Positions 8,227-16,898 of a DNA stretch of 64,000 nucleotides are shown here, one piece after another; position 1 is the first letter of the stretch; the number at the start of each line of letters is the position of its first letter. The DNA comes from Oscillospiraceae bacterium (GTDB taxonomy: Bacteria; Bacillota; Clostridia; Oscillospirales; Ruminococcaceae), in contig JAHYZA010000009.1 of assembly GCA_019424695.1 (NCBI GenBank), forward strand, positions 62,001 to 126,000, given 5' to 3'. The position numbers were made by a program, and so were the translations under genes. The notes below the pieces were generated by a model that saw only the letters and a program-made list of their open reading frames with translations, had not been told where the DNA came from and did not search any database.

Positions 8227-8255
8227 TTGAAATCGGGGCGAAAATTTGTTATTCT
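8227..8255 (+). promoter_or_regulatory. SigA-type promoter for ftsZ
   Basis: TTGAAA at 8227-8232, a 17-bp spacer, and TATTCT at 8250-8255. It lies about 100 bp before the ftsZ start and just after the murA terminator, so ftsZ is probably transcribed separately from murA. Confidence 0.6.
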
Positions 8256-8356
8256 AATAATCGGTTATATGCAAAAAATTCACGGACCAGTGTGCCCATT
8301 TCGGTGGTGTGACCTGCAGGTCCGCTGACACTTTTACATTTTAGGGGGATACACTC

Positions 8357-9577
<1,221 letters not shown>

Positions 9578-9613
9578 TTTCTTCGATTTTGCCGCGAGAG
9601 GATGTAAAACGCC

Positions 9614-10624
9614 ATGCCTTCTGAAGCCAAGAACATACAGGAACAGGGATTCCGTTCCAGTCTGTTCGGATTTGATAAGAACGATGTGCTGGCGTACATG
9701 AATGCGTTGGCGGATGAAGCCCAGCAGCATGAAATGGAATACGAGCAGAAGCTGCGCCGGGTGCAGTCGGAACTGGAGACCCTGCGCAGTCAGCGTGAGG
9801 ATGTGGATGCCCGCATGAAGGCACTGCAGGCCGAGGCGACTGCTGCAAACCAGCGGGCCGAAACGGCGGAAACCAAGCGCCGTGAAGGGGAAGAGCAGCT
9901 GGAAACGCTGCAGAAACAGCTGGATACATACCAGTCCGGCCAGAAGGAGAGCCAGAAGAACGCGAATATCTGGCAGCTGAAATGCCACGATCTGCAGCAG
10001 CAGGTGGAAGACCTGCAAAAGCAGCTTGCGGCAGCCAGACAGGCCGGTTCTGCAGCAGCGCCTACACCCGATGCCGTGCGGGAAGCACGACTGGAAGCGC
10101 GCAAGATTCTTTCCGATGCCAAGCTCTATGCCGAGAGCGCCGAAAAGGAGCTCAAGCAGCAGGCCGACACCCAGAAGAGCCGTATGGCGGAAAACGCCCG
10201 GGGCATTGCTGCCGGTGTCATGCTGGTGCGGGATCGTCTGGCCCGTGTGGACCAGCGCCTGAGTGCCGCTACCCTGGATCTGGATGGTCTGACCCAGGCC
10301 ATTTATCAGGCGCTGGATGATACCGAGGCGGAGCTCAAGGAACTGGGCACCGAAATGCGGGATTTTGCCCAGGGAACGCCGGAATGGACCGATCCGAAAC
10401 CGCTGGCGGTCTCCGCTGCCCCACAGGAACCGGCTCCTGCCAGACAGCAGGCCACGCCGCAGTTCCGGGTCAAAGCAACGGCCCAGCCGCTGCGCAGCCA
10501 TCGCAATCCGACGCCGAACCAGAGCAAACCGGCCGGAAGCCGCCGGCTGCGCAATGCCCATCATCCGGTTTCGCAGCTGTTGCAGAACGAGATCGACAAG
10601 ATCGACGATCAGAACAAAAAATAA
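9614..10624 (+). CDS. DivIVA-like coiled-coil protein
   Basis: A 336-residue protein. The N-terminal 30 residues (QGFRSSLFGFDKNDVLAYMN) match the DivIVA/GpsB membrane-binding region, in which aromatic and basic residues insert at curved membrane. Residues 35-150 are a long Glu/Gln-rich coiled coil, followed by a second helical segment (roughly 155-250) and a disordered, basic, Pro/Gln-rich C-terminus. DivIVA-type proteins mark division septa and poles and recruit wall or chromosome-anchoring machinery. Its place right after ftsZ fits that role. Whether it is DivIVA proper or a diverged relative is uncertain. It is followed by a very strong terminator. Confidence 0.78.
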   Translation: MPSEAKNIQEQGFRSSLFGFDKNDVLAYMNALADEAQQHEMEYEQKLRRVQSELETLRSQREDVDARMKALQAEATAANQRAETAETKRREGEEQLETLQKQLDTYQSGQKESQKNANIWQLKCHDLQQQVEDLQKQLAAARQAGSAAAPTPDAVREARLEARKILSDAKLYAESAEKELKQQADTQKSRMAENARGIAAGVMLVRDRLARVDQRLSAATLDLDGLTQAIYQALDDTEAELKELGTEMRDFAQGTPEWTDPKPLAVSAAPQEPAPARQQATPQFRVKATAQPLRSHRNPTPNQSKPAGSRRLRNAHHPVSQLLQNEIDKIDDQNKK

Positions 10625-10634
10625 AAGTTTGTAC

Positions 10635-10673
10635 ACAGCCGTCCCGGCGTTTGGCCGGGACGGCTGTTTTTTT
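10635..10673 (+). terminator. Strong intrinsic terminator after the DivIVA-like gene
   Basis: A 14-bp stem (10635-10648 with 10654-10667, loop GTTTG) continues directly into a T-run through 10673. Confidence 0.95.
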
Positions 10674-10758
10674 GTAGAAAAAAGCAGTGTCGGTGTAAGA
10701 ATGCCTTACCGGAATTTGTTTACCAAGGTGAAAGGAATACAACAAAGGAGGAGATGCA

Positions 10759-11313
10759 ATGCAAAACACCGGCACACCCGGTCTGGCACAGGCCATCCTG
10801 TCCGACCCGGAAACCGGCCTGCGTTGGGCCATGCGGGATTATGCCGCGCTGGTGCGGGGCGTCTTGCGCCGCGTTCTGCCCGGCAAGGAACGGGATGTGG
10901 AAGAATGTATGGCAGATGTCTTTGTGGCGCTGTGGCGCAACGCCCGGACACTGCAGGAAAGAAACATTCCGGTGCGCGCGTGGCTGATCGTGACGGCGCG
11001 CAATGCCGGTATCAACCGGTACCGTACCTTGCAGCGGCGGGAGGAACTGCCGTTGACGGAAGAGGTGTTGCAGACGCTGGCGGACCTGCCTGTCGACCCG
11101 GAAAGCGATGCCGCCGAACGGGTAGGGGCCTTGGTGGCAGCGATGGAACCGCCGGACCGGGACATCTTTCTGCGGAAATATTATCTGTTGCAATCCAGCC
11201 GGGAAATCGCGGCGGCCCTGGGTCTGAGCGTGGCCAACGTCAATACCCGTTTATCCCGCGGCCGGGAACGGCTGCGCCGACAACTGCGTGAAGGAGGAAT
11301 CACTCATGCGTAA
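10759..11313 (+). CDS. ECF-type RNA polymerase sigma factor
   Basis: A 184-residue sigma-70 family protein with only regions 2 and 4. Region 2 spans about residues 25-95 (CMADVFVALWRNARTL then WLIVTARNAGINRYR, the region 2.3-2.4 helix). Region 4 spans about 120-175 (DRDIFLRKYYLLQSSREIAAAL, then a helix-turn-helix with SVANVNTRLSRGRERLRR). Such factors redirect RNA polymerase to a small regulon when their membrane anti-sigma is inactivated. The start has a perfect AAAGGAGG site. The stop overlaps the next gene by 8 bp, the usual sigma/anti-sigma layout. No obvious autoregulatory promoter could be assigned in the 85 bp between the preceding terminator and the start. Confidence 0.92.
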   Translation: MQNTGTPGLAQAILSDPETGLRWAMRDYAALVRGVLRRVLPGKERDVEECMADVFVALWRNARTLQERNIPVRAWLIVTARNAGINRYRTLQRREELPLTEEVLQTLADLPVDPESDAAERVGALVAAMEPPDRDIFLRKYYLLQSSREIAAALGLSVANVNTRLSRGRERLRRQLREGGITHA

Positions 11314-12460
11314 CCAAGACGATCTGATGCGCCAATTGGACCATCTGTCCACCGATGATGCGCCGCTGACCGACGCAGAGCTGGAACGTCTGACGCAGGC
11401 GGTTCTGGAGCGCACCGGGCAGAAAAAGGCGGAGAACAGGCAGAAGAAGCCCCGGCACGGCTGGCCTGTATGGAGCCGAGTGGCCGTCAGCGGAGCGGCC
11501 TGCGCCGTGCTGCTGGCAGGGCTGAATGGCATCAACCCGGCTCTCGCGGAAGAGCTGCCGCTCCTGGGAAATGTGTTTGCCTATATCAACAGCCTGTCCA
11601 AGACGCCGCTGCGAAGCGAGCAGCTTGCCGAATATGCCCAGCCCGTTCAGCTGCAGGCGGAATCCTCCCCCGAAGCCGCAGAGGCTCAACAGCAGGATGC
11701 CTCGGCGCAGCCTTACACCCTCACACTCAGCCAGATTTACTGTGACGAATTGTATCTGCGTGTGGGCCTGGTGCTGACAGCCGAAGATGACAGCCTTGCA
11801 AATTTTGAGGCCGTTACCATCGACCCGCCTATGCTGTACGAGGATACCCCTGAGGCGCAGGCCAATACGTTGTACGGTGGCATCACGTTGAACGGGACCC
11901 CTGTCAGCGGTGATCTGTTGCCCTGTTTCCGCAAGCAGGACGACAGGACCTTCCTCTGCGAGATGGACTACAGCCTGGCAAATTATACCGGCGACACACA
12001 GGAGATGCAGGCATCGCTGACCTTCTCCCATCTGGTGGGGGTGAACAGGGGAGACGGCGCTGTGGGTTCCGAGCAGGAAACACCGCTGGATGGAATCTAC
12101 GCGCTGAACTTTACGGTTTCGGCGGATGCCTCCCTTACCCGTCAGGGAACTTTTTCGGAAGAAACCCAGAACGGCATCACACTGAAGGGGGTTGCTGTCA
12201 CCCCCGGCGAAACCTGTGTGACATATTCCTGGGATTCGTCGGTGCCTGCGTCGGTAAGCCCGGCACTGCAGGTGTTTACTGCTGACGGAAACCGGCTGCA
12301 GGCGGCCAATGGTACACGCAACGAGGAGGGAGATGCCGTTACCCTTTGCGAGTATTTCGACGCAGTACCCGAGGGTGTGACGGCGCTCACGGTTCGGGTG
12401 GTGGACAAGAACAGCGAGGCACTGACAAGGTTGGCCGAGTGGACCGTAACGCTGCCCTGA
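11306..12460 (+). CDS. Membrane anti-sigma factor-like protein (DUF4179-type)
   Basis: A 384-residue protein whose ATG at 11306 lies inside the sigma factor gene and follows AGGAGGAAT, so the two are translationally coupled. Residues 1-55 are a charged cytoplasmic region (DDLMRQLDHLSTDDAPLTD) suited to holding a sigma factor. Residues 60-80 (VAVSGAACAVLLAGLNGINP) form one membrane helix. About 300 extracellular residues follow, with the start ELPLLGNVFAYIN typical of DUF4179 anti-sigma sensors. The C-terminal part looks like beta-sandwich domains. The signal is unknown. A shared bidirectional terminator closes the unit against the convergent HD gene. Confidence 0.8.
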   Translation: MRNQDDLMRQLDHLSTDDAPLTDAELERLTQAVLERTGQKKAENRQKKPRHGWPVWSRVAVSGAACAVLLAGLNGINPALAEELPLLGNVFAYINSLSKTPLRSEQLAEYAQPVQLQAESSPEAAEAQQQDASAQPYTLTLSQIYCDELYLRVGLVLTAEDDSLANFEAVTIDPPMLYEDTPEAQANTLYGGITLNGTPVSGDLLPCFRKQDDRTFLCEMDYSLANYTGDTQEMQASLTFSHLVGVNRGDGAVGSEQETPLDGIYALNFTVSADASLTRQGTFSEETQNGITLKGVAVTPGETCVTYSWDSSVPASVSPALQVFTADGNRLQAANGTRNEEGDAVTLCEYFDAVPEGVTALTVRVVDKNSEALTRLAEWTVTLP

Positions 12461-12471
12461 GCGTAAAACAA

Positions 12472-12505
12472 AAAATGTCCCGCCGGATTCCCGGCGGGAC
12501 ATTTT
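12472..12505. terminator. Bidirectional intrinsic terminator
   Basis: A 15-bp perfect stem (12472-12486 with 12491-12505, loop ATTC) has A/T ends on both sides, so it can stop transcription from the anti-sigma gene (+) and from the HD gene (-). Confidence 0.93.
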
Positions 12506-12514
12506 CACTTTGGC

Positions 12515-13117
12515 TTATTTGCTTTTGGGGTGCCCGTTCTCCACGTTGCTGGTGCCCTGCTCCATCAGATAGGTGGCAGTCAGGTCGGCAATGTGCAGTT
12601 TCACGGCCAGCGGATAGCTGTTGTAGGCGTCACTGACGGCAAAACTGCCGCCGCGCACGGCGTCGTCAAAGCCACCCATGTGCCAGCGGATTGCCACCGC
12701 CTCGGCAGTTTTCAGCCGCATGAAGTGCTCAATGAGGTATACGCTCTTTTCACCATGGCCGTAGGGGAGCTGGTCGGCTACCTGATAGTAGGGCACCTTC
12801 TCCCACTGGCCGGTGGCGTCGTTCTTCACGTTGCGGGTGCTGACCTTGTAGAAGTTGGCCTTGCACAGGTCGTGCAGCAATCCGCAGATCGCGTAGCTTT
12901 CGGCGCTTTCTCCTTCCGTGAAGAAGTGCTGCATCATCGCCTGGTATACGTTGATGCTGTGCATCACAAGGCCGTATTCACAGGCGCCGTGGAACCGGGT
13001 TGAAGCCGGTGCGGTAAAAAAATCCGTGGTCTCCAGCCAGTTCAGCAGCCGGTCGGCGCCGGGGCGGGTGATGTTCTTGTTATAGATCTCCACAAACTGA
13101 GCGTGGTAGTCTTCCAT
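12515..13117 (-). CDS. HD-domain phosphohydrolase
   Basis: A 200-residue protein with a full HD-superfamily metal site: His53 (GLVMHSINVYQ), His82-Asp83 (GLLHDLCKANFY), His121, His146 (IRWHMGGF) and Asp178 (LHIADL). HD enzymes of this size hydrolyse nucleotides, phosphodiesters or signalling nucleotides; the substrate cannot be told from sequence. It is 7 bp downstream of the PC4/YdbC-like gene on the same strand and probably in the same transcript, which suggests a nucleic-acid or nucleotide-housekeeping role. It ends at a bidirectional terminator. Confidence 0.85.
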   Translation of the reverse strand: MEDYHAQFVEIYNKNITRPGADRLLNWLETTDFFTAPASTRFHGACEYGLVMHSINVYQAMMQHFFTEGESAESYAICGLLHDLCKANFYKVSTRNVKNDATGQWEKVPYYQVADQLPYGHGEKSVYLIEHFMRLKTAEAVAIRWHMGGFDDAVRGGSFAVSDAYNSYPLAVKLHIADLTATYLMEQGTSNVENGHPKSK

Positions 13118-13124
13118 AAAGACC

Positions 13125-13346
13125 TCACAGTTCCATGTCGTTCAGGATATCCCGCAGCGTTTTCAGCTCCTCAGCCGTCAGGCTGATGCCCTTGGCCATG
13201 CGGCTGCCGTCCGGGGACCAGTCGCGAATATCGTATTTCGGCGCGTTGCCGTTCCAGCTGATCATATTCAGCTGGCGCTCCCAGCCGCGTGCGTTGGTCG
13301 AGAGCACAGCAATGCGCTCGGTAATTTCATAGGTGAATTCTGCCAT
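13125..13346 (-). CDS. PC4/YdbC-family ssDNA-binding protein
   Basis: A 73-residue protein matching the bacterial YdbC family, whose fold resembles the eukaryotic coactivator PC4 and binds single-stranded DNA. The diagnostic segments are VLSTNARGWERQLNMISWNG near residues 13-32 and KYDIRDWSP near 37-45, followed by KGISLTAEELKTL. AGGAG lies upstream of the start. It is the first gene of a minus-strand unit with the HD hydrolase and has a good promoter 40 to 70 bp upstream. Confidence 0.9.
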   Translation of the reverse strand: MAEFTYEITERIAVLSTNARGWERQLNMISWNGNAPKYDIRDWSPDGSRMAKGISLTAEELKTLRDILNDMEL

Positions 13347-13387
13347 ACTTCACAGGCTCCTCTCATAATAATAGAATGTCTTGCAAC

Positions 13388-13416
13388 ATCATAGCCGATT
13401 CCTGGCCAAAATGCAA
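13388..13416 (-). promoter_or_regulatory. SigA-type promoter for the PC4-HD unit
   Basis: Read on the minus strand: TTGCAT (13416-13411), a 17-bp spacer, TATGAT (13393-13388). It lies just upstream of the PC4-like gene, between that gene and the end of the sortase gene. Confidence 0.55.
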
Positions 13417-13439
13417 GACCAAACTGCGGTAAAGCATAT

Positions 13440-14381
13440 TCAGTCATCCACACGGACGGCCAGCAGGGCAAAGCGGGCGTCGGTAGCGGGGGAGGTATCG
13501 CCGCAGGTGGAAAGGGTAAGCAACTGCTGTCCGTATTCCGGGATGACGCCGGTGTCGTACAGCGACAGTTCCGTAATGGCGTCCACACGCTTCTGCCATT
13601 CCAGTTTGGTATCAGCGTCAAAGAAAGTGTAGTAGGGAAGCTCGTCGGCTCCCAGTGCGGTGTCCAAAGCGGCCACGACCTGCCAGGTGCCCGTTTCATA
13701 GAGGGTGTCAAAGGTGAAGGTCGGGTGCGCCTGCCAGAAACTCTTGTCACGGTACCGCGTCAGCTCGCCGAACATCGAGCCGTCAGCCATGTTGTGCCCG
13801 TAAATCAGCCAGTTGGCGGTGGAATCGTCCGGGGTAAGGGAGCAACGCTCGTCCAGAAACAGGGTGCCGCCGGTGGCATACAATCCGTCAAAGCCGCGGC
13901 GAAGATAGTATTCATTGTCGCCGGGGGTCTGCACCACGGGCAGATCCATGTCGGTGCCGCCGATGCGCAGCCAACCCACCATGTCGGGATTCCGGGCGTA
14001 CAGGGCACGGTATTGCGGCAGGACCTGGGCAGCCTGCTCCGGCGCCGGTGTGGCGGCGGTCTCCGGTGTGCGGCGGGCTGCCGCATCCGCCGCTTCGGTC
14101 TGGGCCAGGGCATCCCGGGTGGCTGCCAGCGGTGCCACGGTTACGCGGCCGGATTCGGCAGTCGCCGGGACCACACTTTCAGAAACCGGCGGCGGTGGGG
14201 CGGGCTGGCCGCCGTGAAATACCGTCTGACGCACCAACAGGGCCGCGGCCAGAGTCAGGGCAAGCACCCCGCCGAAGCGAAGCCAACGGGCGTGGCGGCG
14301 CTGGCGGGCGCGCAGCCCGGTGCGGGCGGCAAAGGGGTAGTATGCCGTATCACCGCGCAGCCTGCGGTAACGTTTGGCCAT
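13440..14381 (-). CDS. Class B sortase
   Basis: A 313-residue transpeptidase that cleaves a cell-wall sorting signal and attaches the protein to peptidoglycan or another acceptor. The start at 14381 follows AAGGAG by 8 bases. A basic N-terminus is followed by a membrane helix (residues 35-50), then a Pro/Ala/Thr-rich linker to about 120, and the sortase barrel. The catalytic triad is complete: His196 in IYGHNM, Cys293 in TLSTCGDT, and Arg303 in ARFALLAVR. The IYGHNM and NPDMVGWLRI segments favour class B. The gene upstream on the same strand encodes a small protein with a C-terminal sorting-like signal, a likely substrate. Confidence 0.93.
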   Translation of the reverse strand: MAKRYRRLRGDTAYYPFAARTGLRARQRRHARWLRFGGVLALTLAAALLVRQTVFHGGQPAPPPPVSESVVPATAESGRVTVAPLAATRDALAQTEAADAAARRTPETAATPAPEQAAQVLPQYRALYARNPDMVGWLRIGGTDMDLPVVQTPGDNEYYLRRGFDGLYATGGTLFLDERCSLTPDDSTANWLIYGHNMADGSMFGELTRYRDKSFWQAHPTFTFDTLYETGTWQVVAALDTALGADELPYYTFFDADTKLEWQKRVDAITELSLYDTGVIPEYGQQLLTLSTCGDTSPATDARFALLAVRVDD

Positions 14382-14417
14382 GGGGTACGACTCCTTTCGG
14401 CAAATTGTGCGGGAAAT

Positions 14418-14440
14418 AAAAAAACGCCCCGCAGGGCGTT
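14418..14440 (-). terminator. Intrinsic terminator between sortase substrate and sortase
   Basis: On the minus strand AACGCCC (14440-14434) pairs with GGGCGTT (14429-14423), followed by a T-run. It sits in the 63-bp gap between the two genes, so it should reduce sortase expression relative to the substrate. Confidence 0.8.
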
Positions 14441-14444
14441 GCAA

Positions 14445-14783
14445 TCATATCTTGCGAAGCATCAGCAGACCGGCAGAACAAATCAGGATCAGGCCCACGA
14501 TACCGGCTAGATACAAAACCGGGAAATCTCCGGTGGCGGGGGTGTCGGCGGTTACCGGCTGCGCCGTGGAAGAAGGCGTCTGACTGCTTTGTGCGGTGAC
14601 GACATCCACTTTGGCAGCTGTTTCATTGACCTTCACGCTTTCACTGGTCTGCTGGGTGCGGGAGGTGGAGCTGGTAGGGGTGGCGGTGGCCTGGGCTGCA
14701 GAACGTCCGTTGTTCAGCACCCCGCAGGCGGCCAGCAAAGCCACAAGTGCGATAAAAAAGGCCGCACAGAAAAAGCGTTTCAA
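14445..14783 (-). CDS. Small surface protein with lipobox and C-terminal sorting-like signal
   Basis: A 112-residue protein. Residues 1-20 form a signal peptide ending in a lipobox (LLAAC, Cys20), so it may be lipid-modified. Residues 25-80 are a Ser/Thr/Ala/Gln-rich linker. Residues 81-86 read TPATGD, close to an LPxTG-type motif with Leu replaced by Thr. A hydrophobic helix (VLYLAGIVGLILICSAGLLM) and a short basic tail RKI follow, which is the complete layout of a sortase sorting signal. The sortase gene is next downstream. The mature chain has no recognisable domain. The double anchoring signal is unusual; either one could be non-functional. Confidence 0.8.
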   Translation of the reverse strand: MKRFFCAAFFIALVALLAACGVLNNGRSAAQATATPTSSTSRTQQTSESVKVNETAAKVDVVTAQSSQTPSSTAQPVTADTPATGDFPVLYLAGIVGLILICSAGLLMLRKI

Positions 14784-14866
14784 CGCGAAAACGCCTCCTT
14801 ACAGTATGGTTCAAAACTGAATATTACAAGACGGTACACACAGCCGTCGACATTTACACTGCGTAT

Positions 14867-14895
14867 ATTGTATCATATGACTTCGCCGGCGTCAA
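14867..14895 (-). promoter_or_regulatory. SigA-type promoter for the sortase substrate unit
   Basis: Read on the minus strand: TTGACG (14895-14890), a 17-bp spacer, TACAAT (14872-14867). Near-consensus, about 85 bp before the start codon. Confidence 0.72.
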
Positions 14896-14971
14896 GCGTT
14901 CGTAAACAAAAGGTAACAAACTGGAAACAATTTCCCGGGTGGAACGTACGCGCCCGGGACGGATTTTCCCC

Positions 14972-15000
14972 TTGCGCTGCGGAAACAAATGCGTTATAAT
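14972..15000 (+). promoter_or_regulatory. SigA-type promoter for rfbADB
   Basis: TTGCGC at 14972-14977, a 17-bp spacer, and a perfect TATAAT at 14995-15000. It lies 92 bp before the rfbA start. Confidence 0.7.
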
Positions 15001-15092
15001 AACTTCAATATTGTGTGAGATTATGCCCCAATGGGGACCACCCGTGGGATGGGCGGCGCGCACTGTCAAATTCAGCATAAGGAGTTGTAACG

Positions 15093-15977
15093 ATGAAAGG
15101 GATTATCCTTGCCGGCGGTGCCGGCACAAGACTCTACCCATTGACGATGGTAACCTCGAAACAGCTGCTGCCTGTGTATGATAAGCCGATGATCTACTAT
15201 CCGCTGTCGACGCTGATGTTGGCGGGCATCCAGGATATTTTGATCATCTCTACCCCGACTGACACCCCGCGCTTTGAAGCACTGCTGGGCGATGGAAGTC
15301 AGTACGGTCTGCATCTGCAGTACAAGGTACAGCCCAGCCCGGACGGCCTCGCCCAGGCGTTCCTGCTGGGAGAGGAGTTCATCGACGGTGACTGCTGCGC
15401 GATGGTCCTTGGCGACAACATCTTCTATGGCGCCGGTTTCTCCAAGCGCCTGAAGGCGGCCGCCGCCAATGCCGAGGCGGGCCGCAGCACGGTGTTCGGC
15501 TATTACGTCAATGACCCCGAGCGCTTCGGCGTTGTCTCTTTCGACAAAGAGGGACGGGCCACGTCCATTGAAGAAAAGCCTGAGCATCCCAAGAGTAACT
15601 ATGCGGTCACCGGTCTGTATTTCTACAATAAGGATGTTGTGGAGATGGCCAAGCAGGTCAAGCCCAGTGCCCGCGGCGAGCTGGAGATCACCACGCTCAA
15701 CGGGATGTATCTGGCCGAGGGCAAGCTGGACGTGCAGCTGCTCGGCCGCGGCTATGCCTGGTTGGATACCGGTACGATGGACTCTCTGGTGGAGGCTGCC
15801 ACCTTCGTGCAGACGGTGGAACAGCGCCAGGGCATCAAGATCTCGGCTCCCGAGGAGATCGCTTACAAATACGGCTGGATCAGCAAGGAAAAATTGCTGG
15901 AGAGCGCCGCACGGTACGGCAAATCTCCCTATGGCCAGCATCTGAAAAATGTTGCCGACGATAAGTTGCTGTACTGA
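15093..15977 (+). CDS. rfbA: Glucose-1-phosphate thymidylyltransferase
   Basis: A 294-residue nucleotidyltransferase joining dTTP and glucose-1-phosphate to give dTDP-glucose, the first step of dTDP-rhamnose synthesis. The N-terminal GGAGTRLYPLT (8-18) is the nucleotide-binding signature, followed by SKQLLPVYDKPMIYYPLS, which is characteristic of RfbA/RmlA. VLGDNIFYG and the EEKPEHPKSNYAVTGLYFY region complete the family pattern. Length is standard. The start follows AAGGAG. rfbD begins 11 bp after its stop and rfbB follows, so these form one operon driven by the promoter at 14972-15000. Confidence 0.96.
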   Translation: MKGIILAGGAGTRLYPLTMVTSKQLLPVYDKPMIYYPLSTLMLAGIQDILIISTPTDTPRFEALLGDGSQYGLHLQYKVQPSPDGLAQAFLLGEEFIDGDCCAMVLGDNIFYGAGFSKRLKAAAANAEAGRSTVFGYYVNDPERFGVVSFDKEGRATSIEEKPEHPKSNYAVTGLYFYNKDVVEMAKQVKPSARGELEITTLNGMYLAEGKLDVQLLGRGYAWLDTGTMDSLVEAATFVQTVEQRQGIKISAPEEIAYKYGWISKEKLLESAARYGKSPYGQHLKNVADDKLLY

Positions 15978-15988
15978 GAGGATTTGCG

Positions 15989-16891
15989 ATGAAAATTTTG
16001 ATTACCGGGTGCCGCGGTCAGCTGGGCACCGAACTGCAGCATCAGCTGGCAGAGGAAGGCTGTGTGCTGGGTCCTCTGCCGGAGCGGCTGCGCAAAGCCA
16101 CGGTTATCCCTGTGGATGTGGACGAACTGGATATTACCGACCGGGAGGCGACGATCAACTACATCCGTCGTCACCAGCCGGACACCGTCATCAACTGTGC
16201 GGCGTTCACCAACGTCAACGGCTGCGAAACTTCCCGGGATGCAGCTTTCGCCGTCAACGCGATCGGTCCGCGCAACCTGGCGCTGGCCTGTGACAAGGTC
16301 AATGCCCGTCTGATCCATGTGTCTACCGACTATGTGTTCTCTGGGGCTCCCACCGGAGGTGTCGCTCTGGATGAATGTGTGCTGCCCGCGCCGATCTCAG
16401 CCTATGGCCAGACCAAGCTGCTGGGTGAGCAGTATGTGGAGCGTTTCTGCCGCCGCCACATCATTGTGCGCACGGCCTGGCTTTACAGCTACTACGGCAA
16501 AAACTTCGTCAAGACAATGGTCAATCTGGGCAAGACCCATGAAAAGATCACCGTTGTCAACGACCAGCTGGGCAATCCTACCAACGCGGTGGACCTGGCC
16601 TATCATATCCTGAAGCTGGCGGTCAGCCATGACTACGGCGTCTATCACTGCACCGGCAACGGCATCTGCAGCTGGGCGGATTTTGCTTCCGCCATCATGC
16701 AGGGGGCCGGACTCAACTGCAAGGTCATTCCCTGCACGAGTGCCGAGTACGCCGCCGCCCATCCCGAGAGTGCCAACCGCCCGGCCTGGAGTGCCCTGGA
16801 CAACCGGATGCTCCGCTGCACTGTGGGCGATGGAATGCGCGACTGGCAGGATGCGCTGAAGGACTTTTTTGCAAACTGGAACGGAGAATGA
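15989..16891 (+). CDS. rfbD: dTDP-4-dehydrorhamnose reductase
   Basis: A 300-residue extended short-chain dehydrogenase/reductase that performs the last NAD(P)H-dependent step to dTDP-L-rhamnose. The Rossmann motif reads ITGCRGQLGTEL near residues 4-15. VSTDYVFSG carries the family Thr, and SAYGQTKLLGEQ supplies the catalytic Tyr-x3-Lys. Length fits RfbD. It is the middle gene of rfbA-rfbD-rfbB. The 3,5-epimerase RfbC needed between RfbB and RfbD is not encoded in this cluster. Confidence 0.94.
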   Translation: MKILITGCRGQLGTELQHQLAEEGCVLGPLPERLRKATVIPVDVDELDITDREATINYIRRHQPDTVINCAAFTNVNGCETSRDAAFAVNAIGPRNLALACDKVNARLIHVSTDYVFSGAPTGGVALDECVLPAPISAYGQTKLLGEQYVERFCRRHIIVRTAWLYSYYGKNFVKTMVNLGKTHEKITVVNDQLGNPTNAVDLAYHILKLAVSHDYGVYHCTGNGICSWADFASAIMQGAGLNCKVIPCTSAEYAAAHPESANRPAWSALDNRMLRCTVGDGMRDWQDALKDFFANWNGE

Positions 16892-16898
16892 TCATCTT

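Larger units (their letters stand above)
14784..15092. other. Divergent intergenic region with two promoters
   Basis: This 309-bp gap separates the minus-strand surface protein gene from rfbA. It holds one well-formed promoter in each direction (annotated separately) and a leader of about 90 bp before rfbA. No further gene or terminator was seen. The middle is relatively A+T-rich compared with the flanking genes. Confidence 0.7.
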
